A DNA stretch of 64,000 nt from Candidatus Competibacter denitrificans Run_A_D11 (GTDB lineage Bacteria; Pseudomonadota; Gammaproteobacteria; Competibacterales; Competibacteraceae), in NCBI RefSeq assembly GCF_001051235.1, contig NZ_CBTJ020000045.1, forward strand, positions 49,308-113,307, read 5' to 3'. Under the pieces are notes generated by a model. The model was given only the letters and a program-made list of their open reading frames with translations, ran no database searches and was not told the DNA's origin. Shown in pieces: positions 46,966-58,151 of the stretch (position 1 is its first letter; each line of letters starts with the position of its first letter). Made by a program: the position numbers and the translations under genes.

Positions 46966-47271
46966 CTAACCCTTGAGCATATCGAGGTCGGCGACGTTGA
47001 TGGTACGCCGGTTACGGAACAGCACGACCAAGATAGCGAGGCCGATGGCTGATTCGGCAGCCGCCACGGTCAAGATGAAAAACACGAACACCTGGCCGAT
47101 GCTGTCATCAAGAAACCGTGAAAAGGCGATGAAATTGAAATTCACCGCGAGCAGCATCAGCTCAATCGACATCAGCAGGATAATGACGTTCTTCCGATTG
47201 AGAAAAATGCCGGCCACGCTGAGACAAAAGAGGATCGCTCCAAGCACGAGATAATCAGTAAGCGTGATCAT
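46966..47271 (-). CDS. nuoK: NADH-quinone oxidoreductase subunit K
   Basis: NuoK (101 residues) is a three-helix membrane subunit with the conserved Glu in the second helix ([19 protein letters not shown]) that forms part of the proton path. The C-terminal [23 protein letters not shown] carries the second conserved Glu. A gap of 104 bases separates it from nuoJ, longer than the other junctions of this operon. Confidence 0.96.
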   Translation of the reverse strand: MITLTDYLVLGAILFCLSVAGIFLNRKNVIILLMSIELMLLAVNFNFIAFSRFLDDSIGQVFVFFILTVAAAESAIGLAILVVLFRNRRTINVADLDMLKG

Positions 47272-47375
47272 CTATCCCTCGCCTTGATTTATTGGAATGA
47301 TGGAATTCGTTGTACCGGAATCCGGCGGCCAGAGACGCGGACGCCGGAGCGCTCACGTCAACCGCACGGTCCCGG

Positions 47376-47978
47376 TTAATGTTTTTTCTCTGCCGGTACA
47401 TTGACCAACCGTATCCGATCATCCCTGGACACCAGGACCTGATGGCTCGGATTTTGTGACTTCGTACCCTCACGCCGCCGCAATGTCAGCGAAATAGCGG
47501 CAATAATCGCTACCAGTAGAATGACCGAAGCGATTTCAAACGGATAGACATAAAACGTGTACAGGACGCTGCCCAGTTCCTTGGTATTGCTGTAATCGGC
47601 CGAACGCGCGACCAGGCTGTAGGACTCTGAGCTGAAATAACCAGACCCCAGGGCCAGCACCATCTCAATCACGATGATCACGGCAACCGTGGCACCGACC
47701 GGCAAATACTTGATGAAGCCTTCCCGCAGGGGTTGGGTGTTGAGATCCAACATCATCACCACGAACAAGAACAGCACCATCACCGCACCGACATAGACCA
47801 GAACCATGGTGATAGCCAGAAACTCGGCCTCGATCAACAGCCAAAGAGCGGCGCTGGTAAAAAAGGCTAACACCAAAAACAAGGCGGCGTGTACCGAGTT
47901 ACGGACAGTGATCACTCTCACCGCTGCGAAGATCAGGATAAGGGCGAAAACGTAAAACAGAAATTTTTCAAATCCCAT
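47376..47978 (-). CDS. nuoJ: NADH-quinone oxidoreductase subunit J
   Basis: NuoJ (200 residues) is a five-helix subunit of the complex I membrane arm. ALFLVLAFFTSAALWLLIEAEFLAITMVLVYVGAVMVLFLFVVMML contains the family's conserved pi-bulge helix region. A hydrophilic C-terminal tail (RRREGTKSQNPSHQVLVSR) follows the last helix. It starts 32 bases after nuoI. Confidence 0.95.
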   Translation of the reverse strand: MGFEKFLFYVFALILIFAAVRVITVRNSVHAALFLVLAFFTSAALWLLIEAEFLAITMVLVYVGAVMVLFLFVVMMLDLNTQPLREGFIKYLPVGATVAVIIVIEMVLALGSGYFSSESYSLVARSADYSNTKELGSVLYTFYVYPFEIASVILLVAIIAAISLTLRRREGTKSQNPSHQVLVSRDDRIRLVNVPAEKKH

Positions 47979-48010
47979 GGCTGGACCTGTTTTCCGGTTC
48001 GGGCGATGGA

Positions 48011-48514
48011 CTAGCGATAGGCCGCATCGATAGCTCGATCAGCGGCGATCTGTGCTTCACAGAGATCACCATGTGCGAGCAGTTTTTCCTTGGTCATGAT
48101 GTGTTCGCCCCGATTCTCAAAATGGTACGCAAATGTGCGGGTCTCGACGATAGCATCCACGGGGCAGGCTTCCTCACAAAATCCGCAATAAATGCACTTA
48201 AACAGATCAATGTCATAACGCACGGTGCGTCGGCTACCATCGGCACGTTGCTCCGATTCGATGGTGATGGCTAGCGCTGGACAAACCGCTTCGCAAAGCT
48301 TACAGGCAATACAGCGCTCTTCGCCGTTCGGATAGCGGCGCTGGGCGTGTAACCCACGGAACCGATGCGACAGCGGCGTCAGTTCTTCGGGGTATTGCAC
48401 CGTCAGTTTTTTCGCAAACAAATAGCGGCCGGTCACTCGCAAGCCCAGCAGCAACTCCCATAGCAGGAAGGTTTTAAAGTAGTGCCGGACAGTGTTCAGA
48501 GTATTCATCGCCAT
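48011..48514 (-). CDS. nuoI: NADH-quinone oxidoreductase subunit I
   Basis: NuoI (167 residues) carries two [4Fe-4S] clusters (N6a and N6b) between the peripheral arm and NuoB. Both ferredoxin motifs are intact: [16 protein letters not shown] and [16 protein letters not shown]. The GAGG Shine-Dalgarno favours the first of two nearby ATGs (48514). The gene starts six bases after the nuoH stop. Confidence 0.97.
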   Translation of the reverse strand: MAMNTLNTVRHYFKTFLLWELLLGLRVTGRYLFAKKLTVQYPEELTPLSHRFRGLHAQRRYPNGEERCIACKLCEAVCPALAITIESEQRADGSRRTVRYDIDLFKCIYCGFCEEACPVDAIVETRTFAYHFENRGEHIMTKEKLLAHGDLCEAQIAADRAIDAAYR

Positions 48515-48520
48515 TTAGCC

Positions 48521-49543
48521 TCAATCAAACCACGGGCCTACATGGCCCAGCACACCCAAGCCAATGACCAGCAACCATACCAGGGTGACCGGGATAAAGA
48601 CTTTCCAGCCCAACCGCATGATCTGATCGTAGCGATACCGCGGGAATGTGGCGCGGAACCACAAGAAGAACAACAGCAGGAATGAAATCTTCATCACCAG
48701 CCAAATCGGACCGGGCACGAAGCTGAATAACTGGCCCAAAACTGGAATCCCTTCGAAGGGCGACAGCCAGCCCCCCAAAAACATGGTGGACGCCAAAGCG
48801 GACACTAAAATCATGTTGGCGTATTCCGCCAGGAAGAAGACGGCGAAGGCCATACCCGAATAATCGACATGAAACCCAGCGACGATTTCGGATTCGCCCT
48901 CAGCGACATCGAATGGTGCGCGATTCGTTTCGGCAACCCCGGAGATGAAGTACACCAAAAACAACGGTAATAGCGGCAACCAGAACCAGTGCAGGATACT
49001 GCCCTGCTGCGCAAGCACCACCTGATTCAGATTCAAGCTGCCGGCAGCCATCAATACCCCAACCAGAGCAAACCCCATTGCGATCTCATAAGAGACGATT
49101 TGCGCAGCCGAGCGCATCGCACCAAGAAACGCATATTTTGAATTTGAGGCCCATCCGGCGATGATGACGCCATAAACCCCCATTGACGTGAGCGCCAACA
49201 GATACAAAATACCGGCATCCAGATGCGAGAGCATCATCTCATTGCCAAAGGGGATGACAGCCCAGGCGGCCAGAGCCGGGCCGAAGGCAACGACCGGTGC
49301 CAGAAGAAAAAGAAACCGATCCGCCTGTGTGGGAATGATGATTTCTTTAAACATCAACTTCATGGCATCGGCAATCGGCTGTAACCAACCCTTGGGGCCG
49401 ACGCGATTCGGGCCGAGCCGGATCTGCATATAGCCGATGATTTTGCGTTCGGCGAAGGTCAAATACGCCACCGCAGTCAGTAGCGGTGCCAGGATGGCAA
49501 CAATTTTCAGCAGGATGATGATGATCGTCAGCAGGGTTTCCAC
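48521..49543 (-). CDS. nuoH: NADH-quinone oxidoreductase subunit H
   Basis: NuoH (340 residues) is the eight-helix heel subunit that forms the quinone chamber with NuoB and NuoD. It has [58 protein letters not shown] with charged residues of the quinone tunnel, and [21 protein letters not shown]. The start codon is GTG at 49543. It lies 18 bases after nuoG. Confidence 0.96.
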   Translation of the reverse strand: METLLTIIIILLKIVAILAPLLTAVAYLTFAERKIIGYMQIRLGPNRVGPKGWLQPIADAMKLMFKEIIIPTQADRFLFLLAPVVAFGPALAAWAVIPFGNEMMLSHLDAGILYLLALTSMGVYGVIIAGWASNSKYAFLGAMRSAAQIVSYEIAMGFALVGVLMAAGSLNLNQVVLAQQGSILHWFWLPLLPLFLVYFISGVAETNRAPFDVAEGESEIVAGFHVDYSGMAFAVFFLAEYANMILVSALASTMFLGGWLSPFEGIPVLGQLFSFVPGPIWLVMKISFLLLFFLWFRATFPRYRYDQIMRLGWKVFIPVTLVWLLVIGLGVLGHVGPWFD

Positions 49544-49561
49544 GCACCAGGATCCTTATCG

Positions 49562-51919
49562 TTATTGGATGGTCACCGGGCCAAACGCAGGGCCGAGGGC
49601 CACGCTGGCAGCGGTTCCAGCCGGAATCCAGGCGCAGCCCTTGGGCACGCCATCATCAAGCAGCAGCGGCAAATCGACCGCTGTGCCATTTTGGCGTACC
49701 TGTACCTGGTCCCGTTCAGCCACACCCAGTTCCTGAGCCATTTCCGGATGCAAGCGCACGGCAAAAGGCTGCGCCAGCGGACTCATTTGCAACGAACGAG
49801 CGCGACGCACCAGCGGATCAAGCGCATAGATCGGCACGTCCGCAACCCGCAGCAATCCACTCGCCTGCAACGGGGTCAAGGTCTTGTCCAAATCGGGGCG
49901 ATTATCGGGTTGTATTCCAGCGCAGGTAGCCTGGATTTCGGCAAGCACCTCTTCTGATGCCACATAGTCGAAACCTTCCAAACCGCATAAATTACCCAAC
50001 ACCCGCAACACCTTCCAGGCCGGCCGGGCGGCTCCAAACGGTTTACTGGCTCCCTGGAAGCTTTGCCAAATCCCTTCGGCATTGACGTAAGTGCCGGAGG
50101 TTTCGGCGAAGCTGCCCACTGGCAAAATAATTTTGGCGTAGGTTTTAGTGGAAGTGCTGGCGTATGGGCTGAGCGCAATCACCAACTCGGCGGCCTGCAT
50201 CGCTTTCAAAGCGCCCGCTCCGTCCCAACAATCCAGTTCCGGTTCAACACCGATGAGGACGTAAGCCTTACGCGGTGCTTGCAACATCGCGTGGGCGGGC
50301 AACCCGACAGTGGTCGCTGGCTTAGCACCCGCAAGGCGATGCGGCAACGCACCAGTCAACCAGCCACCGACCGAATTAGCCGCTTCTGGCAGATAACCAA
50401 AGCTCGCCTGAAAATTCAGCGCGATGAACCCAGCCAGTGCGCGCAATTGTGCAAAAGCGGGATTCGCCACCGCCAAATTACCCAACAGCACCGTGGCCGG
50501 GGCATTCTCAATGAGATGGGCGGCAATGGCTTGTTCGGCATCGTTGGGAGCAGCCACGGCCAAACCAGCCAAACTCGCCGGTAACGTCTCATTTTTCCGC
50601 TGCGCTATCGCTTGGGCGATGCCAGCCAACGCGGCGACCATCCTCTCCGGCGAAGCGATGATTTTGGCGGCGACCGGGAAACGGAACTCGAAATCGAGTG
50701 GGTTAACGAACATGATCCGGCCACCCGCCAATGCCGCTTTACGCAGGCGATGACCGGCCAGGGGTTGCTCCATCCGCACGTTTGAACCGATCAGCAGCGC
50801 CGATTTCACCGTTTCCAGATCAGCTAAATTCTGACCCAGCCAGGGGAAGACCGGCGCGGTATCCTGATCACTGAAGTCCACTTGTCGTAGCCGATGGTCG
50901 ATACTGGCGATACCGAGACCACGCGCCAACTTCTGCGCGAGATATAACTCTTCAAGGGTCGCTGTGGGCGATACCAGGAAACCAACCGACTCGGCGCCGT
51001 GGCGGGCGATGATATCCTTTAAGCGGTGAGCAACGGCCTCCAGCGCGGGTTCCCATTCGCTCTCCGCACCATCGACCAGCGGTTGCGCTAAACGATCCTC
51101 GCTGTAAATACCTTCGTAACTGAAGCGATCACGATCTGCAAGCCACGTTTCATTGATCGATTCATTTTCACGCGGAACCACCCGTATGACTTGGCCGCGC
51201 AGGGTGTGAATATAGATGTTGGAGCCGATGGAATCGTGGGGAGCAATGGCTGCATGTTGCACGAATTCCCAAGAGCGGCCTTTATAGCGCGACGGTTTGG
51301 CAGTCAACGCACCGACCGGGCAGAGATCGATCACGTTGCCCGACAGTTCCGAGGCCACTGCTTTGGAGACATAGGTGCCGATCTCCACATGTTCCCCGCG
51401 TCCGGTTGCACCCAGTTCTCGTAGACCGGCGATTTCTTCGCCGAAACGCACACAACGGGTGCAGTGAATGCAGCGCGTCATATCCGTGGCGATCAGCGGC
51501 CCGATGTCCTTATCCCGAACCACCCGTTTGCGCTCTGCGAAGCGCGAGACATCACTGCCGTAGCCTAGCGCGAGATCCTGCAATTCGCATTCACCACCCT
51601 GATCGCAGATTGGGCAATCCAACGGATGGTTAATAAGCAAGAACTCCATAGTGCCTTTCTGGGCAGCGAGGGCCTTGGGCGATTGGGTGTACGCCTTCAT
51701 ACCCTCCACGACCGGCGTCGCACAGGCAGGCAAAGGCTTAGGCGCTTTTTCCACCTCGACCAGACACATCCGGCAGTTGGCGGCAATGGACAGCTTCTTG
51801 TGATAGCAGAACCGGGGGATCGCGATACCCGCCGCATCGGTGCTCTCGATCAGCATCGCACCTTTGCGCGCCTTCAGCGGGATACCGTTGACTTCGATAT
51901 TGACCAATTCCTCGCTCAT
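49562..51919 (-). CDS. nuoG: NADH-quinone oxidoreductase subunit G
   Basis: NuoG (785 residues) is the largest peripheral-arm subunit. The N-terminal 2Fe-2S and 4Fe-4S ligands are visible: RFCYHKKLSIAANCRMCLVEV (N1b), HPLDCPICDQGGECELQD (N5 region) and MTRCIHCTRCVRFGEE (N4). The remainder is the degenerate molybdopterin-oxidoreductase-like domain (LAQPLVDGAE, LIGSNVRMEQPLAGHRLRKA). It starts 38 bases after nuoF. Confidence 0.95.
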   Translation of the reverse strand: MSEELVNIEVNGIPLKARKGAMLIESTDAAGIAIPRFCYHKKLSIAANCRMCLVEVEKAPKPLPACATPVVEGMKAYTQSPKALAAQKGTMEFLLINHPLDCPICDQGGECELQDLALGYGSDVSRFAERKRVVRDKDIGPLIATDMTRCIHCTRCVRFGEEIAGLRELGATGRGEHVEIGTYVSKAVASELSGNVIDLCPVGALTAKPSRYKGRSWEFVQHAAIAPHDSIGSNIYIHTLRGQVIRVVPRENESINETWLADRDRFSYEGIYSEDRLAQPLVDGAESEWEPALEAVAHRLKDIIARHGAESVGFLVSPTATLEELYLAQKLARGLGIASIDHRLRQVDFSDQDTAPVFPWLGQNLADLETVKSALLIGSNVRMEQPLAGHRLRKAALAGGRIMFVNPLDFEFRFPVAAKIIASPERMVAALAGIAQAIAQRKNETLPASLAGLAVAAPNDAEQAIAAHLIENAPATVLLGNLAVANPAFAQLRALAGFIALNFQASFGYLPEAANSVGGWLTGALPHRLAGAKPATTVGLPAHAMLQAPRKAYVLIGVEPELDCWDGAGALKAMQAAELVIALSPYASTSTKTYAKIILPVGSFAETSGTYVNAEGIWQSFQGASKPFGAARPAWKVLRVLGNLCGLEGFDYVASEEVLAEIQATCAGIQPDNRPDLDKTLTPLQASGLLRVADVPIYALDPLVRRARSLQMSPLAQPFAVRLHPEMAQELGVAERDQVQVRQNGTAVDLPLLLDDGVPKGCAWIPAGTAASVALGPAFGPVTIQ

Positions 51920-51957
51920 CTTTTACCCACTGCACCCGTTGTGGTGGTTTCGCGATC

Positions 51958-53253
51958 TCACGCGGCCTGTGCCGACGCGCCCTCGACCATGCTGCGCTTG
52001 TGTTCGATGTAATAGGCAAACTCGTGGCGGTAATGCTTGACGAAGCTGCGTACCGGCATCGCAGCAGCATCACCGAGAGCACAGATCGTGCGGCCCTCAA
52101 TGCGGCTGGCGACATTATCCAATAGCTCCAGATCCTCTGGCCGCCCCTTGCCTTCAACGATACGGGTCACCATCCGGTATAACCAGCCAGTCCCTTCACG
52201 GCACGGGGTACATTGGCCACACGACTCTGAGTAATAGAATCGGGAAACCCGCTGCAACACCTTCACCATGTCGGTGGTCTCATCCATCACGATCACGGCG
52301 CCTGATCCTAGCATCGAGCCGGCGACTTTAGCGACCGAATCGTAGTCCATGTTGGCTTTTAACATGATCTCACCGGGTACAACCGGTACTGAAGAGCCAC
52401 CCGGAATCACAGCCTTCAGTTGCCGTCCCTGCCAAATCCCACCCGCCAGGGCGAGCAGTTCAGCGAAGGGAATCCCCATCGAAACCTCAAAGTTGCCTGG
52501 CTTCTCGACATGGCCGGACACTGAAAAAATTTTGGTACCGCCGGCATTGGGAACACCTAGCGCCGCGAACCACTCGCCACCGTTGCGGATGATCGAAGGG
52601 ACCGAGGAATAGGTCTCTGTATTGTTGATGGTGGTCGGCCGACCATAGAGGCCGTAACTGGCAGGAAACGGCGGCTTGTAACGCGGCTGGCCTTTTTTAC
52701 CCTCCAGCGATTCCAGCAAGGCCGTTTCCTCGCCGCAGATGTAAGCCCCAGCGCCCAATGTCGGATATAGATCAAAGTCGATACCTGAACCTTGGATATT
52801 CTTACCCAGCAGACCAGCGGCATACGCCTCATTGACCGCTGCTTCAAACCGTTGGTACGGCTCGTCCATGAATTCGCCGCGCATGTAGTTATAGCCGACC
52901 GTGGAACCGGTTGCGAAAGCGGCAATCGCCATCCCCTCAACCAGCGCGTGCGGATTAAAGCGCAGGATATCGCGGTCTTTGCAAGTGCCAGGTTCCGATT
53001 CGTCGGAATTACACACCATATATTTTTGTATCGTGGCATTGCGCGGCATGAACGTCCATTTCAAGCCCGCCGGAAACCCGGCACCGCCACGGCCCCGCAG
53101 ACCGGATTTCTTAACTTCGTCAATCACCTGATCAGGTTTCAGTTGCCCGCCCAGGATTTTCTGCCAAGCCTCATACCCACCCACACTGCGATAAGTGGCA
53201 AGTGACCAGGGTTGATCTAGACCGAGCGTCCGATAACAAACTTCGTTGGCCAT
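51958..53253 (-). CDS. nuoF: NADH-quinone oxidoreductase subunit F
   Basis: NuoF (431 residues) binds NADH and FMN and carries the N3 cluster. The nucleotide site is [17 protein letters not shown], and the FMN/NADH region is [17 protein letters not shown] with [15 protein letters not shown]. The cluster ligands are in [20 protein letters not shown]. It starts six bases after the nuoE stop. Confidence 0.97.
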   Translation of the reverse strand: MANEVCYRTLGLDQPWSLATYRSVGGYEAWQKILGGQLKPDQVIDEVKKSGLRGRGGAGFPAGLKWTFMPRNATIQKYMVCNSDESEPGTCKDRDILRFNPHALVEGMAIAAFATGSTVGYNYMRGEFMDEPYQRFEAAVNEAYAAGLLGKNIQGSGIDFDLYPTLGAGAYICGEETALLESLEGKKGQPRYKPPFPASYGLYGRPTTINNTETYSSVPSIIRNGGEWFAALGVPNAGGTKIFSVSGHVEKPGNFEVSMGIPFAELLALAGGIWQGRQLKAVIPGGSSVPVVPGEIMLKANMDYDSVAKVAGSMLGSGAVIVMDETTDMVKVLQRVSRFYYSESCGQCTPCREGTGWLYRMVTRIVEGKGRPEDLELLDNVASRIEGRTICALGDAAAMPVRSFVKHYRHEFAYYIEHKRSMVEGASAQAA

Positions 53254-53259
53254 CGTGGA

Positions 53260-53757
53260 TTACTCCAGGCTGTCCAGCACTTGATCCACCTTTTCCGGGG
53301 TCAGATGCTCGTAATACACATGATCGACCTGCATCATAGGCGCGCCGCAACAGGCAGCGAGGCATTCTTCTTCGCGCTTTAGGTAGAACTTGCCGTCCGG
53401 TGTGCTTTGGCCGAGCTTGATCCCCAATTTTTTCTCGATGTGGGCGAGCACGGTTTCGCCGCCACGCAACATGCAGGAAATATTGGTACACACCGCGATG
53501 TTGTGGCGGCCAACCGGTTTTAGCTCGAACATCGAGTAGAAACTGGCGACCTCGTAAACAGCAATGGACGGCATGTCCAGATAGTCGGCTACCGCATCCA
53601 TCAACTCCGTGCTCAGCCAGCCGCCGTTTTCGTGTTGCACTTCGCGCAGGGCGGCCAGCACCGCCGACTGTTTTTGCTCGGCAGGATAACGGCTAAGCCA
53701 GTGATCGATCTCCGCGCGGGCGTGGGCGGACAGCAGATCGCTCTTGCGTACACTCAT
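53260..53757 (-). CDS. nuoE: NADH-quinone oxidoreductase subunit E
   Basis: NuoE (165 residues) is the thioredoxin-like subunit with the N1a [2Fe-2S] cluster. Cysteine ligands appear as CTNISCMLRGG and, later, EEECLAACCGAPMMQVD. The start overlaps the nuoD stop by one base (TAATG). Length is normal. Confidence 0.96.
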   Translation of the reverse strand: MSVRKSDLLSAHARAEIDHWLSRYPAEQKQSAVLAALREVQHENGGWLSTELMDAVADYLDMPSIAVYEVASFYSMFELKPVGRHNIAVCTNISCMLRGGETVLAHIEKKLGIKLGQSTPDGKFYLKREEECLAACCGAPMMQVDHVYYEHLTPEKVDQVLDSLE

Positions 53758-55016
53758 TAGCGGTCAACCTCTCCAAAAACGATATCCTGGGTACCGATCA
53801 CAGCCACCACGTCGGCCAACATGTGGCCGCGCGTCATTTCGTCCATCGACGAGAGATGCGCGAATCCGGCGGCCCGCACTTTAAGCCGATAAGGCTTATT
53901 GGCGCCATCGGAAATCAGATAAATGCCGTACTCACCTTTCGGGTGCTCGGTCGCGACATAGACCTCCCCTTCGGGCACACAATAGCCTTCGGTGAACAGC
54001 TTGAAATGATGAATCAGCGCTTCCATATCCTCTTTCATCACCGCTCGTGGTGGCGGTGCGATCTTGTAATCGTCGATGATGACCAGCCCTGGATTTTCCT
54101 TCAGCCACTTGACGCATTGTCGGACAATACGATTGGACTGGCGTAACTCCTCGACCCGCACCAAATAACGGTCATAACAGTCACCGTTAACACCCACTGG
54201 AATATCGAAATCCAGCCGATCATAGACTTCGTAAGGCTGTTTTTTGCGCAAATCCCAGGCAAAGCCGGAGCCACGCAGCATGGGACCGGAAAAACCCAGT
54301 TGCAAAGCGCGTTCGGGTGAGACTACCCCAATACCGACAGTGCGTTGCTTCCAGATACGGTTATCGGTCAACAAGGTTTCGTACTCATTGACGTAACCGG
54401 GAAACCGCTCGGTGAATGCCTCAATGAAATCGAGCAACGAACCCTGCCGGGTAGCGTTCCGCTCATCAACCTCTTTCTTGCTATGGCAAGGTGACGTGGC
54501 GTAATCGTATTTCTGCATGATATTCGGCAGATCGCGATACACCCCACCCGGTCGAAAATAGCTGGGATGAAGCCGTGCGCCAGAAACCGCTTCGTAGCAG
54601 TCCATCAGATCCTCACGCTCACGGAAGGCGTAGAGGAACATGGTCATGGCACCGATATCGAGACCATGCGCGCCGATCCACAGCAAATGATTGAGGATAC
54701 GGGTGATTTCCGCATACATCACGCGAATGTATTGCGCGCGCATCGGCGGCTGGATACCGAGCAATTTTTCGATAGCCAGCACATAGGCGTGCTCGTTGCT
54801 CATGGCCGACATGTAATCGAGCCGATCCATGTAACCGATGCTCTGGTTGAAAGGCTTGCTCTCGGCCAGCTTCTCGGTAGCCCGGTGCAGCAGGCCGATG
54901 TGTGGATCGGCGCGCTGGACTACTTCGCCATCCAGTTCCAAGACCAGACGCAATACGCCATGCGCGGCGGGATGCTGTGGTCCAAAATTCAGGGTGTAAT
55001 TACGAATCTCAGGCAT
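53757..55016 (-). CDS. nuoD: NADH-quinone oxidoreductase subunit D
   Basis: NuoD (419 residues) forms the quinone-reduction site together with NuoB. The start at 55016 gives the canonical [20 protein letters not shown]; the longer open frame upstream overlaps nuoC and is rejected. [29 protein letters not shown] and [30 protein letters not shown] are family signatures. nuoC and nuoD are separate genes here, unlike the nuoCD fusion of enteric bacteria. Confidence 0.96.
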   Translation of the reverse strand: MPEIRNYTLNFGPQHPAAHGVLRLVLELDGEVVQRADPHIGLLHRATEKLAESKPFNQSIGYMDRLDYMSAMSNEHAYVLAIEKLLGIQPPMRAQYIRVMYAEITRILNHLLWIGAHGLDIGAMTMFLYAFREREDLMDCYEAVSGARLHPSYFRPGGVYRDLPNIMQKYDYATSPCHSKKEVDERNATRQGSLLDFIEAFTERFPGYVNEYETLLTDNRIWKQRTVGIGVVSPERALQLGFSGPMLRGSGFAWDLRKKQPYEVYDRLDFDIPVGVNGDCYDRYLVRVEELRQSNRIVRQCVKWLKENPGLVIIDDYKIAPPPRAVMKEDMEALIHHFKLFTEGYCVPEGEVYVATEHPKGEYGIYLISDGANKPYRLKVRAAGFAHLSSMDEMTRGHMLADVVAVIGTQDIVFGEVDR

Positions 55017-55029
55017 CGGCGGCTTTCCT

Positions 55030-55737
55030 TCATTGAGACTCGAGGTAGCGGTTATCCTTACGGATGACCCGAGGAACCAGCACGCGCGGCTCAATACTGA
55101 CTGGCTCGTACACCACGCGGCCGCGTTCTGGATCGTAGCGCATTTCGACATTGCCGCTCAGCGGGAAATCCTTGCGGAACGGATGGCCGACAAAACCGTA
55201 ATCGGTCAAAATCCGCCGCAAATCGGGATGCCCCTCGAACACGATGCCATACAAATCAAACGCTTCCCGCTCGAACCAGTTGACCCCAGCCCATAAGCCG
55301 ATCACAGAGGGTACAACCGGCAATTCGTCATCAGGGGCAAACACTCGCACCCGCAAACGCTGATTGCGGGACACCGATAGCAGTTGATACACGGCGGCAA
55401 AACGGCCTTTACCGGCGAAGATCTTGCCATCGACATGGCGGATGGCGGCTGCACCACGACCGATAGTTTTTTCCTCAACTCCCCGGCTAAACCCGGTATT
55501 GGTGGATTCGCCGGTCGCCCATTCCACCTCACCGTATGCGGCGTAATCGACGCCGCACACATCCATTGCCTGTTCGAACGCAAATTCAGGCTCATCGCGC
55601 AAGGCGGTAAAGATCGCTAGCGCTTGATCAGGCGGAATTTCGATCATGACTTGACCGTAATCCAGCCGACACTCATGAAGCGCGTCCCCGAATCGGGTTT
55701 GCAGTTTTTCCACTAGGGTTTGGAGCGCGTCAGCCAT
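55030..55737 (-). CDS. nuoC: NADH-quinone oxidoreductase subunit C
   Basis: NuoC (235 residues from the ATG at 55737) is a peripheral-arm structural subunit. [42 protein letters not shown] is the family signature. A TTG start at 55752 overlapping the nuoB stop is possible, but the ATG gives a typical N-terminus ([12 protein letters not shown]). Separate from nuoD. Confidence 0.94.
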   Translation of the reverse strand: MADALQTLVEKLQTRFGDALHECRLDYGQVMIEIPPDQALAIFTALRDEPEFAFEQAMDVCGVDYAAYGEVEWATGESTNTGFSRGVEEKTIGRGAAAIRHVDGKIFAGKGRFAAVYQLLSVSRNQRLRVRVFAPDDELPVVPSVIGLWAGVNWFEREAFDLYGIVFEGHPDLRRILTDYGFVGHPFRKDFPLSGNVEMRYDPERGRVVYEPVSIEPRVLVPRVIRKDNRYLESQ

Positions 55738-55748
55738 GGAGTTTATTC

Positions 55749-56225
55749 TCAACGGGCTATGGTATTGGTGCGCCGAATCTTGTTTTGCAACTGGAGAATC
55801 CCATAAATCAAGGCTTCAGCCGTAGGCGGACAGCCGGGGACATAGATATCGACCGGCACGATACGGTCACAGCCACGCACCACCGAATAGGAATAGTGGT
55901 AATAGCCGCCCCCATTGGCGCAAGACCCCATGGAAATCACCCAGCGAGGCTCAGCCATTTGGTCATAGACCTTACGAAAGGCCGGTCCCATCTTATTGCA
56001 GAGAGTTCCAGCGACGATCATTACGTCGGATTGGCGCGGGCTGGGCCGGAACACGATGCCGAACCGATCCAGATCGTAGCGGGCCGCACCGGCGTGCATC
56101 ATCTCTACCGCACAGCAGGCCAGACCGAACGTCATCGGCCACATGGAGCCGGTGCGCGCCCAGTTGATCAGCTTGTCGGCCGTGGTCGTAACTAAGCCTT
56201 TTTCAAGAATGCCTTCTATTCCCAT
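55749..56225 (-). CDS. nuoB: NADH-quinone oxidoreductase subunit B
   Basis: NuoB (158 residues) holds the terminal N2 [4Fe-4S] cluster that donates to quinone. The vicinal cysteines are in [14 protein letters not shown], with further ligands in [18 protein letters not shown] and [15 protein letters not shown]. The ATG at 56225 has an AAGGAG Shine-Dalgarno at good spacing and overlaps the end of nuoA, so the longer frame to 56246 is not used. Confidence 0.96.
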   Translation of the reverse strand: MGIEGILEKGLVTTTADKLINWARTGSMWPMTFGLACCAVEMMHAGAARYDLDRFGIVFRPSPRQSDVMIVAGTLCNKMGPAFRKVYDQMAEPRWVISMGSCANGGGYYHYSYSVVRGCDRIVPVDIYVPGCPPTAEALIYGILQLQNKIRRTNTIAR

Positions 56226-56581
56226 TCTAAGGCTCCTTTCTTCCACTCGTAGATGAAGCCGATGACCAGAATACCCAGAAAGACCGCCATCGCAATGAAA
56301 CCAAACAGGCCGATTTTGTTGAGCACAATCGCCCAGGGAAACAGGAAGGCGATTTCCAGATCGAAGATGATGAACAGGATGGCGACCAGATAATAGCGTA
56401 CATCAAACTTCATTCGGGCATCTTCGAACGATTCGAAACCGCACTCGTAAGGTGACAGCTTCTCGGCATCGGGTCGCCGGGTGCCTAGAAAATAGCCGGC
56501 GGCGACCATAAACACGCCCATTCCAAACGAAAGGGCCAAAAAAATCAAAACGGGAAGGTAGTTTGAGAGCATCAGCGTCAC
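56216..56581 (-). CDS. nuoA: NADH-quinone oxidoreductase subunit A
   Basis: NuoA (121 residues) is a three-helix membrane subunit near the quinone chamber. [42 protein letters not shown] is the diagnostic segment, with the loop Cys in YECGFE. It is the first gene of the complex I operon; the promoter should lie in the 292 bases between it and tRNA-Leu. Confidence 0.96.
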   Translation of the reverse strand: MTLMLSNYLPVLIFLALSFGMGVFMVAAGYFLGTRRPDAEKLSPYECGFESFEDARMKFDVRYYLVAILFIIFDLEIAFLFPWAIVLNKIGLFGFIAMAVFLGILVIGFIYEWKKGALEWE

Positions 56582-56873
56582 ACCTTCGGTACGGCGAATC
56601 GGAAAAAAACGCTAGGAGAGTCAGGCATCGGCAAAAGGCAAGCCTTGGTGAATACGCCTGACATACGGCTTTAACAGCCTGGAGAGGAACGGCTCCGAAG
56701 CAAGCGAGGCGAATTGTTTTTTCGAGTTATCACGCCGCATAAACATGTTTCAATCCGCGCCCATGACCGGGCGAAACAGCATGGTAGAGATTACCCCTCT
56801 CCCATGCAAGATGATCCCCCTGATAGAGGAACGCATGGCATCTTGTCGCTATCCCAAGATGCTCGGTTTTATT
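56582..56873. other. intergenic region between tRNA-Leu(GAG) and nuoA
   Basis: Nothing coding is seen. The nuo promoter or a processed read-through from secG/tRNA-Leu would fall here. No clear promoter hexamers were identified. Confidence 0.3.
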
Positions 56874-56958
56874 TGGTGCCGATGGCCGGACTCGAACCGG
56901 CACGGCTTGCGCCACTAACCCCTCAAGCTAGCGTGTCTACCAGTTCCACCACATCGGC
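56874..56958 (-). tRNA. tRNA-Leu (anticodon GAG)
   Basis: This 85-base class II tRNA has acceptor GCCGATG pairing with CATCGGC, encoded CCA at 56876-56874, D-loop GTGGTGGAACTGGTAGACACG, anticodon loop TTGAGGG (GAG, reads CUC/CUU), a long variable arm, and T-loop GTTCGAGTC. It is located between secG and nuoA, the classical gammaproteobacterial position. All stems look intact. Confidence 0.96.
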
Positions 56959-56993
56959 ATAAATCAACAAATCGAGACCGCCCGCTCTTGCTA

Positions 56994-57329
56994 TTACTTT
57001 TTCGGTAGCTGCGGCACGTCGGCAGGCCCCCCGCTTTTCGGCACCTCGACTGGCTTTTCAACTTGAATTCGCTCGACAACACTCTTTGGTGCCGACCCCT
57101 GCGTCGCAAAATAGCCAAGCGTCAAGCTGGTCAAGAAAAACACCGTCGCCAAAACCGCAGTAGTCCGACTTAAAAAGGATGCAGCGCCCCGCGATCCGAA
57201 CATCGTGGCAGAAGCGCCGCTACCAAACGCAGCACCCGCGTCGGCGCCCTTACCTTGTTGTACCAGCACCAACGCAATCAAGGCAATGGCGACGACAGTA
57301 TGCGCTGCAAGAATGAAAGTATTAATCAT
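56994..57329 (-). CDS. secG: protein translocase subunit SecG
   Basis: SecG (111 residues) is a small two-helix membrane protein of the SecYEG translocon. Helix one is FILAAHTVVAIALIALVLVQQGKGADAGAAFG, with the family's QQGKGAD motif, and helix two is TTAVLATVFFLTSLTLGYFAT. A Pro/Gln-containing tail follows. It lies nine bases after tpiA and before tRNA-Leu, an arrangement widely conserved. Confidence 0.94.
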   Translation of the reverse strand: MINTFILAAHTVVAIALIALVLVQQGKGADAGAAFGSGASATMFGSRGAASFLSRTTAVLATVFFLTSLTLGYFATQGSAPKSVVERIQVEKPVEVPKSGGPADVPQLPKK

Positions 57330-57338
57330 GGCAACAGT

Positions 57339-58091
57339 TTAACAGCCAGCCTTGGCAATCGCCAGAAACTCCTTAGCCTCCAGCGAAGCGCCACCGATCA
57401 GCCCACCGTCGATATCCGGCATGGCCAGCAGCTCACCGGCGTTGGCGGCTTTCATGCTACCGCCATAAAGGATGCGTGTCTGCTGGGCCACATGAGCGTC
57501 AAAAGCAGCCAGTTTCGCGCGGATAAAAGCGTGGACCTCTTGGGCTTGCGCGGAGGTCGCCGTCCGGCCCGTACCGATGGCCCAGACCGGCTCATAGGCG
57601 ATGACGGCCTCAGCAAACGGCCCGATGCCTTCCAGGTCCAGCACCGCCTTGATCTGGCGTTCAACCACGGCCTCGGTAACCCCTTTCTCACGCTCTTCTA
57701 AGGTCTCACCAACGCAGAGGATCGGACAAACGCCTACCTTGCGGGCGGCAGCGAATTTGCGGGCGATCACCTGATCGGTTTCACCGTACAACGTGCGCCG
57801 CTCAGAATGACCGACGATGACGTATTTGCAATGGAAATCTTGCAGCATCGGCCCGGCCACTTCCCCGGTGTAAGCACCTGAAGTGTGCTCGGAAAGATTC
57901 TGCGTTCCCCAGCCTACGGTAGTGCCTGATAGCTGCTTTTCGACCGACTCCAGATAGACAAAGGGTGGAAACACGGCTAACTCGACGGCCGCAACTGCGG
58001 CGGCGCCTTCACGGATTCCCTGTAACAGCCCGCGGATACTTTCCGCCGAACCGTTCATTTTCCAATTTCCGGCCACCAATTTACGGCGCAT
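57339..58091 (-). CDS. tpiA: triose-phosphate isomerase
   Basis: TpiA interconverts dihydroxyacetone phosphate and glyceraldehyde 3-phosphate. The 250 residues from the ATG at 58091 begin MRRKLVAGNWKMNGS with the catalytic Lys and Asn. VIVGHSERR carries the catalytic His, and AYEPVWAIGTGRTATSAQAQEVH the catalytic Glu and the flexible loop 6. The frame is open for 20 more codons upstream, but those are not family-like. Confidence 0.96.
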   Translation of the reverse strand: MRRKLVAGNWKMNGSAESIRGLLQGIREGAAAVAAVELAVFPPFVYLESVEKQLSGTTVGWGTQNLSEHTSGAYTGEVAGPMLQDFHCKYVIVGHSERRTLYGETDQVIARKFAAARKVGVCPILCVGETLEEREKGVTEAVVERQIKAVLDLEGIGPFAEAVIAYEPVWAIGTGRTATSAQAQEVHAFIRAKLAAFDAHVAQQTRILYGGSMKAANAGELLAMPDIDGGLIGGASLEAKEFLAIAKAGC

Positions 58092-58151
58092 CTGTGATTT
58101 CTCCCGATAAAAATTCTGGGCAAGCTTACGAATTCCGCCTTTGGAAATCAA

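Noticed and set aside
54567..55067. 166-residue plus-strand open frame opposite nuoD
   Set aside because: Antisense shadow of a confidently identified complex I gene.
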